Positions 45,770 through 53,449 of a stretch of DNA of 64,000 nucleotides are shown here, piece after piece; position 1 is the first letter of the stretch; each line of letters opens with the position of its first letter. This DNA comes from Acidobacteriota bacterium (GTDB lineage: Bacteria; Acidobacteriota; Vicinamibacteria; Vicinamibacterales; UBA2999), in NCBI GenBank assembly GCA_963169195.1, contig CAUJDN010000030.1:124001-188000 (forward strand). The letters run 5' to 3'. A model generated the notes under the pieces. It had not been told where the DNA came from and did not search any database. It worked only from the letters and a program-made list of their open reading frames with translations. A program made the position numbers and the translations under genes.

Positions 45770-46918
45770 GTGAGCAAACTGCGCGTGGGCGTGATCTACG
45801 GTGGGCGATCGGGCGAGCACGAGATCTCGGTGGCGTCGGCGGCCTCCATCCTGAAGCACCTCGATCGCGGGAAGTACGAGCCGGTGCCCGTCCGGATCGA
45901 GAAGGACGGCCGGTGGACGCTTCCCGATCGCGCACCCACCGCCCTGTCGGCGGCGGACGTCATCGAAGGCGCGCGCGCGGCGGCCACCGCGCTCCCGGGT
46001 GGCCGCGATGCCATCATGCCGGCGCACCCGGGTCCGGACACGCTGCTGACCCTCGAGCGCGGCCCGGGCGCGAGCGGTGCGCCCGCCATCGTCGGGGGCC
46101 TCGGGCTCGACGTGGTGTTCCCGGTCCTGCATGGGCCGTTTGGCGAGGACGGCACGGTGCAGGGGCTGCTCGAGCTGGCGAACGTCCCCTACGTGGGCCC
46201 GGGTGTCATGGCGTCGGCCGTCGGCATGGACAAGGCCACGATGAAGATCCTCTTCGAGGCGCGCGGGCTGCCCGTGACGCCGTGGCACGCGTTCGTGGCG
46301 GCCGACTGGGCCCGGCGGCGTGACGACGTGATCGCGCGATCGCTGGGGCTGGGCCTGCCGCTGTTCGTGAAGCCGTCGAACCTGGGGTCGAGCGTAGGCA
46401 TCTCGAAGGTGAAGGTGGCCGAGGCGCTCGTCCCTGCCATCGAGGAGGCGCTGTCCTTCGATCGCAAGGTAATCGTCGAAGCCGGAGTGCCGGAGCCGCG
46501 CGAGATCGAGTGCGCTGTGCTCGGCAACGACGACCCGCAGGCGTCGACGGCCGGCGAGGTGATCCCCTCGCGCGAGTTCTACGACTACGAGGCCAAGTAC
46601 CTGGACGAGGGGTCGAGGACGATCATCCCCGCGGACCTGCCGGCATCGCGGCTGGTGGAGGTGCAGCGCCTGGCCCTCGAGGCGTTCAGGGCCATCGATG
46701 CCTGCGGGATGGCGCGGGTGGACTTCCTGCTCTCGAAGGTCACGGGCGCACTGGTCGTCAACGAGATCAACACCATTCCCGGATTCACGACCATCAGCAT
46801 GTTCGCCAAGCTCTGGGAAGCGAGCGGCGTGCCCTACGCCGCGCTGTGCGACAGGCTCATCGCGCTGGCGCGGGAACGCCACGCGGAGAAGCAGCGGCTG
46901 CGGACCTCGGCGTTCTGA
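45770..46918 (+). CDS. ddl: D-alanine-D-alanine ligase
   Basis: The 382-residue ATP-grasp enzyme makes D-Ala-D-Ala for peptidoglycan. VGVIYGGRSGEHEISVASAASI opens it, and VVFPVLHGPFGEDGTVQG, LFVKPSNLGSSVGISKV, ARVDFLL and VVNEINTIPGFTTISMF follow. The GTG at 45770 gives SKLRVGVIYGG, the expected N-terminus, and lies directly after the -10 box with no ribosome-binding site. It is longer than DdlB (about 306) because of a loop insertion at about 60-100, similar to DdlA-type enzymes. Confidence 0.96.
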   Translation: MSKLRVGVIYGGRSGEHEISVASAASILKHLDRGKYEPVPVRIEKDGRWTLPDRAPTALSAADVIEGARAAATALPGGRDAIMPAHPGPDTLLTLERGPGASGAPAIVGGLGLDVVFPVLHGPFGEDGTVQGLLELANVPYVGPGVMASAVGMDKATMKILFEARGLPVTPWHAFVAADWARRRDDVIARSLGLGLPLFVKPSNLGSSVGISKVKVAEALVPAIEEALSFDRKVIVEAGVPEPREIECAVLGNDDPQASTAGEVIPSREFYDYEAKYLDEGSRTIIPADLPASRLVEVQRLALEAFRAIDACGMARVDFLLSKVTGALVVNEINTIPGFTTISMFAKLWEASGVPYAALCDRLIALARERHAEKQRLRTSAF

Positions 46919-46969
46919 CCGGGGGAGCGAAGACGAGAGGGCAGCAGGGGACGAGGCAGACGCACGGCC

Positions 46970-48031
46970 GTGACCGACGGGCACACGCATGGACGCGGAT
47001 GGCGGGCGCTGGTTCTGGCCTGCTGCCTTGGGCCCGTTGCCCTCGACGTTCCGGCGTCTGCCCCCGCGCCGGTCCGCGGCCTGACCGCCGCGGATCGGGT
47101 GGCCGCCGCGTACGACGCCGTGCTCAACGCGGACTTCGATCGGATGCCGGAGGTCCTCGAGGCCACGTGCGGCCCTGCGCCACGCGTGGCCTGTCTCGGC
47201 CTTCGCGCCCTCGGCACGTGGTGGGAGATCCAGCTCGATCCGGAGAGCCGGGCCCTCGATGCGCGCTTCTCCCGGGAGGTCGAGGCCGCCATCGACGGGA
47301 CCCGCGACTGGGCGAGCCGCGAGCCGGAGCGGGCCGAGGCGTGGTTCTACCTGGGCGCGGCGCTGGGCGCGCGCAGCCAGTGGAAGATCCTGCGGAAGGA
47401 GCGGCTGTCGGCCGCCCGCGACGGCAAGCAGATCAAGGAGGCGCTCGAGCGCGCGCTCGCCCTCGACCCGGGAATGCACGATGCCGAGTTCGGCATCGGC
47501 GTGTACCGCTACTACGCCGGTGTGGCGCCGGCGGTCTTCCGCTGGCTGCGGTGGCTGCTGCTGCTGCCCGGCGGCGACCGGGTGGAGGGGCTGCGGCAGA
47601 TGGAGCGCGCGAGCCGGCAGGGCGTGATCGTGCGCGCCGAGGCCGACTACCAGCGCCACGTGGCCTACCTCTGGTACGAGCGGCGCTTCCGCGAGGCGCT
47701 GGACCTCATCGTCGATCTCGTGTCGCGGTATCCGCGCAACCCGCTCTTCCGGCAGATCGACGCCGACATCCGCAGCGTCTACTTCAGCGACGCGGCGGGC
47801 AGCCTCGCCTCGTCCGAGATTCTGCGGGAACTCGCGCGGACGAAGCGCGTGAACCGCGCGGCGCTGGCGGAGGTGCGCGCGCTCCTGAACATCGCGGTGC
47901 AGCGCGATCGGCTCGGCGACCGGCCAGGCGCGATCGAGGCGCTCCAGGCGCTGCTCGCACGCACGCCCACGGCGCCGGTCGACGCCGTCGCGCGCGCGCG
48001 GCAGCTCGCGCGCGCGTGGTCGGCCCGCTGA
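46970..48031 (+). CDS. Exported TPR-like protein of unknown function
   Basis: The 353-residue protein has a probable signal segment (RALVLACCLGPVALDVPASA) and then helical repeats without strong TPR consensus: ADRVAAAYDAVLNADFDRMPEVLEA, RAEAWFYLGAALGARSQWKILRKERLSAARDGKQ, YRYYAGVAPAVFRWLRWLLLLPGGDRVEGLRQME. The pattern resembles a family of tetratricopeptide outer-membrane or periplasmic proteins with a hydrophobic middle (WLRWLLLLPGG). The start is GTG at 46970. It is 51 bp after ddl and may be co-transcribed. No function is known. Confidence 0.75.
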   Translation: MTDGHTHGRGWRALVLACCLGPVALDVPASAPAPVRGLTAADRVAAAYDAVLNADFDRMPEVLEATCGPAPRVACLGLRALGTWWEIQLDPESRALDARFSREVEAAIDGTRDWASREPERAEAWFYLGAALGARSQWKILRKERLSAARDGKQIKEALERALALDPGMHDAEFGIGVYRYYAGVAPAVFRWLRWLLLLPGGDRVEGLRQMERASRQGVIVRAEADYQRHVAYLWYERRFREALDLIVDLVSRYPRNPLFRQIDADIRSVYFSDAAGSLASSEILRELARTKRVNRAALAEVRALLNIAVQRDRLGDRPGAIEALQALLARTPTAPVDAVARARQLARAWSAR

Positions 48032-48119
48032 ACGCGCCACCGCCGCCTGCAGGCGCGCGTGATACCCGCCGATATCATGTGTACAGCGAATGGATGGGCC
48101 TACCAGAAAAGACGTTTGG

Positions 48120-48173
48120 TTGACAACCACAAACGCTTTGTGCTTGACAAGCGGCTTTTCTCATCCATAATCT
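48120..48173 (+). promoter_or_regulatory. Promoter with duplicated -35 and an operator-like palindrome
   Basis: Two exact TTGACA hexamers lie at 48120-48125 and 48144-48149, 24 bp apart. Between them is CACAAA-CGC-TTTGTG (48128-48142), an operator-like inverted repeat. The second TTGACA has CATAAT (48166-48171, 16-bp spacer) or TAATCT (18 bp) downstream. The stretch is AT-rich relative to the window. It lies about 100 bases before the first microprotein start. Confidence 0.7.
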
Positions 48174-48275
48174 ACATCTGGTATGAGGGCGTAAGGCTCA
48201 GACCACGGCTTGTGAAGCTCTACAACCTCGAGCCGGGTTGCCATCAGGCGGAGCCAGGCCCCTTCAGGAGGAACA

Positions 48276-48332
48276 ATGGCGAAGAAGGCAAAGAAGGCGG
48301 CGAAGAAGAAGGCTGCGAAGAAGAAGAAGTAA
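48276..48332 (+). CDS. 18-residue Lys/Ala-rich microprotein 1
   Basis: An ATG preceded by AGGAGG at 4-5-base spacing, the best ribosome-binding site in the region, opens an 18-codon frame. It encodes only Met, 6 Ala and 11 Lys (MAKKAKKAAKK and then KAAKKKK), ending in TAA. All Lys codons are AAG. The composition resembles histone H1/HU C-terminal tails and suggests nucleic-acid binding. I do not recognise a characterised family. It lies about 100 bases downstream of a strong promoter. Its first 11 residues match microprotein 2 exactly with only synonymous codon changes. Confidence 0.6.
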   Translation: MAKKAKKAAKKKAAKKKK

Positions 48333-48523
48333 GCCACGCCGCTTACCAGGGGCGGTTGTTCACGACTGCCCCACCTTTTTTCCGCATCGCGCGCTCACGG
48401 GAGGCGCGCAGCAAGGCGCAGGGGAGCCGGCACCCGCGAGCCGAGTGCCAGGCGGCAGAGGCTACCGCAGGTGGCGCGGCGAATCCTGACGCATAACCCA
48501 ACCTGAAGGGGGGGATACGACCG

Positions 48524-48580
48524 ATGGCAAAGAAGGCGAAGAAGGCGGCCAAGAAGGCCAAGAAGGCGAAGAAGCGGTAA
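48524..48580 (+). CDS. 18-residue Lys/Ala-rich microprotein 2
   Basis: A second 18-codon frame (Met, 6 Ala, 10 Lys, 1 Arg; MAKKAKKAAKK then AKKAKKR) starts at 48524 and ends in TAA. A G-rich GAAGGGGGGG lies 7-9 bases before it as a poor ribosome-binding site. It is followed by a strong intrinsic terminator. Codons 2, 5 and 9 differ from microprotein 1 at third positions without changing the residue, which is the pattern expected if the peptide is under selection. The 191-bp gap between the two frames is G+C-rich and structured and contains no other obvious start. Confidence 0.55.
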   Translation: MAKKAKKAAKKAKKAKKR

Positions 48581-48605
48581 GCTTCTCGTTGCCGGAAGAT
48601 CGACG

Positions 48606-48634
48606 AAAGGGGGCGCCACCGTGCGCCCCCTTTT
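48606..48634. terminator. Intrinsic terminator after the microproteins
   Basis: AAAGGGGGCGC (48606-48616) pairs with GCGCCCCCTTT (48623-48633), with a 6-base loop and a TTTT tail. On the opposite strand the arm ends in AAAA/TTTT as well, so it can also stop transcription from the convergent HEAT-cyclophilin gene, whose stop is 43 bp away. Confidence 0.85.
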
Positions 48635-48676
48635 GTTGTGGCGGGGCCTCGCGGCGCGCCGCCGCCCTCACCCGCC

Positions 48677-50758
48677 TCAGCGCGCGTCGGCGCCCACCCA
48701 CGCCACGCCGTCCCAGATCCTGACGCTGCGGACGGCGTCCCACTGCTGCAGGCGATCCACCACGTCCATCCCGGCCACGACCTGGCCGAACACAGTGTAG
48801 CGACCGTCGAGGTGCGGCTGCGGCGAATGGGTGATGAAGAACTGGCTGCCGCCCGTGTCGGCCCAGTCGAGCGCCATCCCGACCGTACCGCGAAGGTACG
48901 GCCGCTGGTTGATCTCGTCCCGCATGGTGTAACCCGGCCCACCTTCCCCGTCGCCGCGCGGATCGCCGCCCTGGACGACGAAGTCGGGCACGACGCGGTG
49001 CCACGGGATGTTGTTGAAGAAGCCCTTGCGCGCGAGGGCCGTGAAGTTCGCCACGGTTCGCGGGGCATCGACGACGGCGAGCTCGAGCTCGATGACCCCC
49101 TTTTCGGTGTCGATGTAGGCGCGCGGCGAGTACGCGGGTGAGATCAACCCGTCGATCGCCGGCGGCTCGGGCACGGGCGGCGCCGGCGTGGCGGGGGTCG
49201 CATCGGCCTGCGGATCGAGTCGCGCGAGCAGCTGCGCCGCGCGAAGGCGGACGGCCCAGTCCTTGTCCGCCAGCGCGGCGGTGAGTGCCGGCCGCGCGGC
49301 CGCCGCGTCCAGCGTCGCCAGCGCCGACAGGATGGCCGCGCGGGCGACGTAGGTGCCGTCACGACCGGCCACGTCGAGCGCCGCCGTCAGCGCGGCCACC
49401 TGGTCGGTGGCCTTCAGCCGTGCGAGGCCGTTCGCCGCCGCCATCCGCACGACGGGATCCTCGGCGGCCAGCCGCGCGGACAGGACCGCCCGCGCCGACT
49501 TCGCGCCGCTGGCGGCCAGCGCGGCCAGCACCGACGGCATGACCCGCTGGTCCTCGTCACCCCGCATGTCCGTGAGGCGCGCCTCACCGCGATGGTCCGG
49601 CAGCTCGCCCAGCGCGGAGGCCAGCGCCGCGCGCACGGACCAGTGCGGATCGGCGTCGAGCCCCGAGATGGCGGAGATGAACATGTCCGGATCGACGCGG
49701 GCCATGGCGACCAGGGCCGCCGCGCGCATCGCGGGCCACGGGGCCGACGCCAGCTCGATGAGCGCATCCATCGCCGCGCCATGCCTCACCTGCCCAAGGG
49801 CGACGACGGCCTCCAGCTGGAGGTTCGGGTCGAGCTTCGGCGTGGTGACAATCTTCATCAGCGCCGCGCCGCTCTCGGTGCGCCTGATGGCGCCGAGGGC
49901 TCGCACGGCCTGGACGCGCACCGCGGCCGGCTCGGCCTCGCCGACCGCGAGGGCGGTGAGGGCGGGAAGCGCGGCCACGTGCTCGAGCGCGCCCAGCCCT
50001 CGGGCAGCGAAGGCGCGCGTCACCTGTCCCTCGCCCTGCAGCAGGGCCATCAGTGTGCCTGCCGCGCGCGGGTTCTCCAGCCGCTGAAAGGCGTACGCCA
50101 CGGGCCACCAGCGGCTGCGCGGCTGGCCGGTCGCGTCGAGCAGGGTTGCCGCCAGCTCGTCGTAGGCCCCGAGCCGCACGAGCGCATACATGCCCAGGCG
50201 CACGGCTTCGGCCGCCGCGTCCTTCGGATGGCCGACATCGTCGGCCGCGATCCCGGCAAGCGCCCCCGCGCCGATGTGCGCGGACATCATCGCGGCAATC
50301 TCCGCCGCGGCCGGCTCGTGGCCGAGCATGCCGAGGGCCTCGGCCGCGCGGCCCTGGAGCAGCGGATCCGGCGTGGCGAGCGCGGTGACCAGCGCCGGCG
50401 CGGCGCCGGCGCGGCCGATGAGGCCGAGCGCGAACGCCGCCATCTGGCGCACTTCCGGGTCGGCCTCGGATGTGAGCATGGCGGTCAGCGGGCCCACCGC
50501 GTCTGGCAGGCGCGCGCGGCCGGCGGCCAGCGCCGCACGCCGGCGGATGTGCGCCTGCGAGTCGGCGAGCATCGCGATGAGATCCTGCCCGGGAGTGGGC
50601 CCCCGAGCGACGCGCTGGTCTTCGAGTTCCAGGATCCAGGCGAGCTTCTGGGCGGCGGTGGGTGGCGGCGGCTCGGCCGCGATGTCGGGACCCGGCTGCG
50701 GGCCGCAGCCGTGCGCGAGCAGCACGACCGCGAGTACGCCCGCGCGTCGCCACGTCAT
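48677..50758 (-). CDS. HEAT-repeat lipoprotein with C-terminal cyclophilin domain
   Basis: The 693-residue protein has a probable lipoprotein signal (VLAVVLLAHGC, Cys about 19) and then about 12-15 HEAT-like helical repeats (about 60-530; for example AHIRRRAALAAGRARLPDAV and PEVRQMAAFALGLIGRAGA). A Pro-rich linker leads to a cyclophilin-type peptidyl-prolyl isomerase domain (about 550-690). That domain has FFNNIPWHRVVPDFVVQGGDPRGDGEGGPG and GTVGMALDWADTGGSQFFIT, so catalytic residues are present. It may be a scaffold or chaperone for envelope proteins. The ATG overlaps the preceding gene's stop as ATGA. It is convergent with the microprotein locus. Confidence 0.88.
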   Translation of the reverse strand: MTWRRAGVLAVVLLAHGCGPQPGPDIAAEPPPPTAAQKLAWILELEDQRVARGPTPGQDLIAMLADSQAHIRRRAALAAGRARLPDAVGPLTAMLTSEADPEVRQMAAFALGLIGRAGAAPALVTALATPDPLLQGRAAEALGMLGHEPAAAEIAAMMSAHIGAGALAGIAADDVGHPKDAAAEAVRLGMYALVRLGAYDELAATLLDATGQPRSRWWPVAYAFQRLENPRAAGTLMALLQGEGQVTRAFAARGLGALEHVAALPALTALAVGEAEPAAVRVQAVRALGAIRRTESGAALMKIVTTPKLDPNLQLEAVVALGQVRHGAAMDALIELASAPWPAMRAAALVAMARVDPDMFISAISGLDADPHWSVRAALASALGELPDHRGEARLTDMRGDEDQRVMPSVLAALAASGAKSARAVLSARLAAEDPVVRMAAANGLARLKATDQVAALTAALDVAGRDGTYVARAAILSALATLDAAAARPALTAALADKDWAVRLRAAQLLARLDPQADATPATPAPPVPEPPAIDGLISPAYSPRAYIDTEKGVIELELAVVDAPRTVANFTALARKGFFNNIPWHRVVPDFVVQGGDPRGDGEGGPGYTMRDEINQRPYLRGTVGMALDWADTGGSQFFITHSPQPHLDGRYTVFGQVVAGMDVVDRLQQWDAVRSVRIWDGVAWVGADAR

Positions 50759-51879
50759 CTCGAGACCTCGCTGGCGGTCAGGACGAGATGCCGCTCCGTG
50801 GCCTTCTCGACGCGGTCGCGCATCACGTTCACCCCGATGCCGGGGCCCGCGGGCACGGCGATGGTGCCATCCGGCCCGATGTCGATGCCGGGCTCGATGA
50901 GGTCGGGCACGTAGTAGCGCTTGCTGGCCGCGATGTCGCCCGGCAGGCGGAAGTTGGGCAGGCTGGCCAGGTGGATGTTGTGGGCCCGGCCGATGCCGCT
51001 CTCGAGCATCCCACCGTGCCAGACCGGGATGTCCTGGGCCGCGCAGAGATCGTGCAGTTCCACGGACTGCTGGTGCCCGCCCACGCGGCCCGGCTTGATG
51101 TTGATGATGCGGCAGGCCTTCGCGGCGATGGCATCCCGCCCGATACGGACCGTGTGGATGGACTCGTCCAGGCAGATTGGCGTGGCGATGGCCTGCTGCA
51201 GCGCGACGTGGTCCATCACGTCGTCGTAGTCGAGCGGCTGCTCGATCATCATGAGGTCGTACGGATCCAGCTTCGCCAGGTGCGCGGCATCGTCGAGCGT
51301 GTAGGCGGCGTTGGCATCCACCATGAGCGGGATGTCGCCGAAGGTCGCCCGCACCCGTTCCACCGCCTCGATGTCCCAGCCCCGCTTGATCTTGATCTTG
51401 ATGCGCTGGTAGCCGGCCGCCCGCTCCTTCGCCACCTTCTCGACGAGCTGGTCCAGTGAGTCCTGGATGCCGATCGACACGCCCGAGGCGATGCGGTCGC
51501 GCGTGCCGCCGAGCGCGGCCGACAGCGGCTGGCCCTGGATCTTCGCGTAGAGGTCCCACGACGCCATCTCCAGCAGCGCCTTGGCCATGTTGTGCGTGCG
51601 CACCCGCTTCATCGCCGGGAACACCTCGCGGGGATGCGCGAACTCGCGCCCCAGCACCAGCGGCGCCAGGAAGCGCGTGACGATGTGCCAGACGGTTTCC
51701 GTGGTCTCGCCGCTGTAGTAGGGGTGTCCCTCGGCCACGGCCTCACCCCAGCCTTCGTGCCCTCCGCCCTCCACGCGCGCGAGGATGAACTCGCGGTCGT
51801 AGCTGCGCCCGAAGCTCGTCTCGAAGAAGTGCACGAGGGGCAGTCGGCACAGGAACAGTTCCAGTCTGTCGATTCTCAT
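50755..51879 (-). CDS. menC: Enolase-superfamily enzyme, o-succinylbenzoate synthase/N-acylamino-acid racemase type
   Basis: The 374-residue protein has the MenC-type pattern: KIKIKRG (two catalytic Lys), MVDANAAY (Asp), MIEQPL (Glu), LDESI (Asp) and INIKPGRVGG (Lys). The capping domain includes RSYDREFILARVE. It dehydrates SHCHC to o-succinylbenzoate in menaquinone synthesis or racemises N-acylamino acids, and no neighbour decides between these. I prefer the ATG at 51879 over the GTG at 51882 because AGGAG stands 5 bases before it. The HEAT-cyclophilin gene follows with a 4-bp overlap. Confidence 0.85.
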   Translation of the reverse strand: MRIDRLELFLCRLPLVHFFETSFGRSYDREFILARVEGGGHEGWGEAVAEGHPYYSGETTETVWHIVTRFLAPLVLGREFAHPREVFPAMKRVRTHNMAKALLEMASWDLYAKIQGQPLSAALGGTRDRIASGVSIGIQDSLDQLVEKVAKERAAGYQRIKIKIKRGWDIEAVERVRATFGDIPLMVDANAAYTLDDAAHLAKLDPYDLMMIEQPLDYDDVMDHVALQQAIATPICLDESIHTVRIGRDAIAAKACRIINIKPGRVGGHQQSVELHDLCAAQDIPVWHGGMLESGIGRAHNIHLASLPNFRLPGDIAASKRYYVPDLIEPGIDIGPDGTIAVPAGPGIGVNVMRDRVEKATERHLVLTASEVSR

Positions 51880-51909
51880 CACGTCTCCTGCGAGTAGTGG
51901 AACCTGAAA

Positions 51910-51915
51910 TATACT
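51910..51915 (+). promoter_or_regulatory. -10 box TATACT beside the deoxynucleoside kinase start
   Basis: TATACT is 8 bp before the GTG at 51924. No Shine-Dalgarno fits in that space, so the transcript should be leaderless. The divergent MenC-type gene starts 31 bp away on the other strand. Confidence 0.6.
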
Positions 51916-51923
51916 CGGCCGGC

Positions 51924-52562
51924 GTGGCCTTTCATTACCTCGCTGTCGAGGGCCCCATCGGGGTCGGCAAGACGGTCCTGGCCGAACGGCTGGCGACGCG
52001 CCTCGACGCCACCACCATTCTCGAGGACACGGACAACCCGTTTCTGGCGGACTTCTACGCCGATCGGCCGGGATCGGCGCTGCAGGCGCAGCTGTTCTAC
52101 CTGCTGAACCGCCACCGCCAGTTGTCGGGCCTGCGCCAGGCCGATCTGTTCCTGCAGGCCACCATCTGCGACTACGTCTTCGACAAGGACAAGATCTTCG
52201 CGTACCTGAATCTGGACGACAACGAGCTCTTCATCTACCAGCGGCTCTACGACCTGCTGGCGCGGGACGTCCCGTCGCCGGACCTCGTGGTCTACCTCCA
52301 GGCGCCGACGGACATCCTCCTCGAGCGGCTGCGCCACAAGCCCCGGGACCTCGAGGTCGCCATCCCCCGCCCGGCGGAGGACTACGTGCGCGAGGTGAAC
52401 GAGGCCTACCAGCACTTCTTCTTCCATTACACGGCCACCCCGTTGCTCGTCGTCGAGACCGCGGAGTTCGACCCCGAAACCGACGACGCGGCCCTCGACG
52501 AGCTGGTGAAGCAGATCCGGGGCATGGGGAAGGGAACCCGGTACTACATCGCGCGGAGGTGA
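51924..52562 (+). CDS. Deoxynucleoside kinase
   Basis: The 212-residue P-loop kinase has VEGPIGVGKTVLAERL as Walker A and TICDYVFDKDKIFAYLNL in the substrate region. A LID segment RHKPRDLEVAIP follows. It phosphorylates deoxyadenosine, deoxyguanosine or similar for nucleotide salvage; the exact specificity is not visible. The GTG at 51924 gives AFHYLAVEGPIGVGKT and is placed just past the -10 box; an earlier in-frame GTG at 51897 would precede that box. Confidence 0.9.
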   Translation: MAFHYLAVEGPIGVGKTVLAERLATRLDATTILEDTDNPFLADFYADRPGSALQAQLFYLLNRHRQLSGLRQADLFLQATICDYVFDKDKIFAYLNLDDNELFIYQRLYDLLARDVPSPDLVVYLQAPTDILLERLRHKPRDLEVAIPRPAEDYVREVNEAYQHFFFHYTATPLLVVETAEFDPETDDAALDELVKQIRGMGKGTRYYIARR

Positions 52563-52606
52563 TCTCTTTTCACTTTTCTCGTTTCTCTTTGCTAAGCTGA
52601 ATCCTC

Positions 52607-53449
52607 ATGGCCTGGTTCAAGAAGGCCCGCAAGCCCCTGGCGGCGCCGGAGAAGACCAGCCGCGTGCCCGAAGGCCTCTGGGAGAAGTGCCCGGAGTGCG
52701 ACTCCATCATCTATGCCAAGGATCTCGCCCGGACCCTGCACGTGTGCGAGAAGTGCGGGCACCACTTCCGGATGGGCGCGGTCGATCGGCTGAAGACGCT
52801 CTTCGACCACGAGCGCTGGGACGAGCTGGCGCCGGGGCTGCGCTCGAACGACCCGCTCACCTTCACCGACACCAGGCCCTATCGTGATCGGCTCGCGAAG
52901 ACCCGGGCCGGCACGGGCCAGGACGACGCGGTCATCGTCGGCGTGGGGCGCCTGGACGGCATCGAGACCGTCATCGCGTCCATGGACTACAGCTTCATCG
53001 GCGGGTCGATGGGTGTCGTGGTCGGCGAGAGGATCGTGCGCGGCATCGAGCTGGCCATCGAGCGGAGGGCCGCGGTCGTCATCGTGTCGTGCTCGGGCGG
53101 CGCCCGCATGATGGAGGGGGCGCTGTCGCTGATGCAGATGGCGAAGATCGCCGCGGCGCTGGCCCGGCTGGATCGCGCGCGGCTGCCGTACATCTCGGTG
53201 CTGACGGACCCGACGACCGGCGGCGTGACCGCCAGCTATGCCATGCTGGGCGACCTGAACGTCGCCGAGCCGCGGGCGCTCATCGGCTTCGCCGGCCCAC
53301 GCGTCATCGAGCAGACCATCCGCCAGAAGCTGCCCGAAGGCTTTCAGCGGAGCGAGTTCCTGCTCGAGCGCGGCATGCTCGACCTGGTGGTGGACCGCCG
53401 CGAGCTGAAGGCGACGCTGGCCCGGGCCCTGCGCTTCATGGGGACGTGA
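52607..53449 (+). CDS. accD: Acetyl-CoA carboxylase carboxyltransferase subunit beta
   Basis: The 280-residue protein starts with a zinc ribbon (C28, C31, C47, C50) followed by the carboxyltransferase fold: SSxxMG-like IGGSMGVVVGERIVRGIELAI, SCSGGARMMEGALSLMQMAK and DPTTGGVTASYAMLGD. It forms the carboxyltransferase with AccA to make malonyl-CoA for fatty-acid synthesis; accA is not in the window. A pyrimidine-rich spacer (52565-52600) with TAAGCT precedes it. folC overlaps its stop as GTGA. Confidence 0.97.
   Translation: MAWFKKARKPLAAPEKTSRVPEGLWEKCPECDSIIYAKDLARTLHVCEKCGHHFRMGAVDRLKTLFDHERWDELAPGLRSNDPLTFTDTRPYRDRLAKTRAGTGQDDAVIVGVGRLDGIETVIASMDYSFIGGSMGVVVGERIVRGIELAIERRAAVVIVSCSGGARMMEGALSLMQMAKIAAALARLDRARLPYISVLTDPTTGGVTASYAMLGDLNVAEPRALIGFAGPRVIEQTIRQKLPEGFQRSEFLLERGMLDLVVDRRELKATLARALRFMGT

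Noticed and set aside
48059..48496. A 145-codon plus frame covering the first microprotein in another frame
   Set aside because: It starts within the promoter region, has no ribosome-binding site and reads the Lys/Ala stretch as Glu/Gly repeats; it is a shadow frame.
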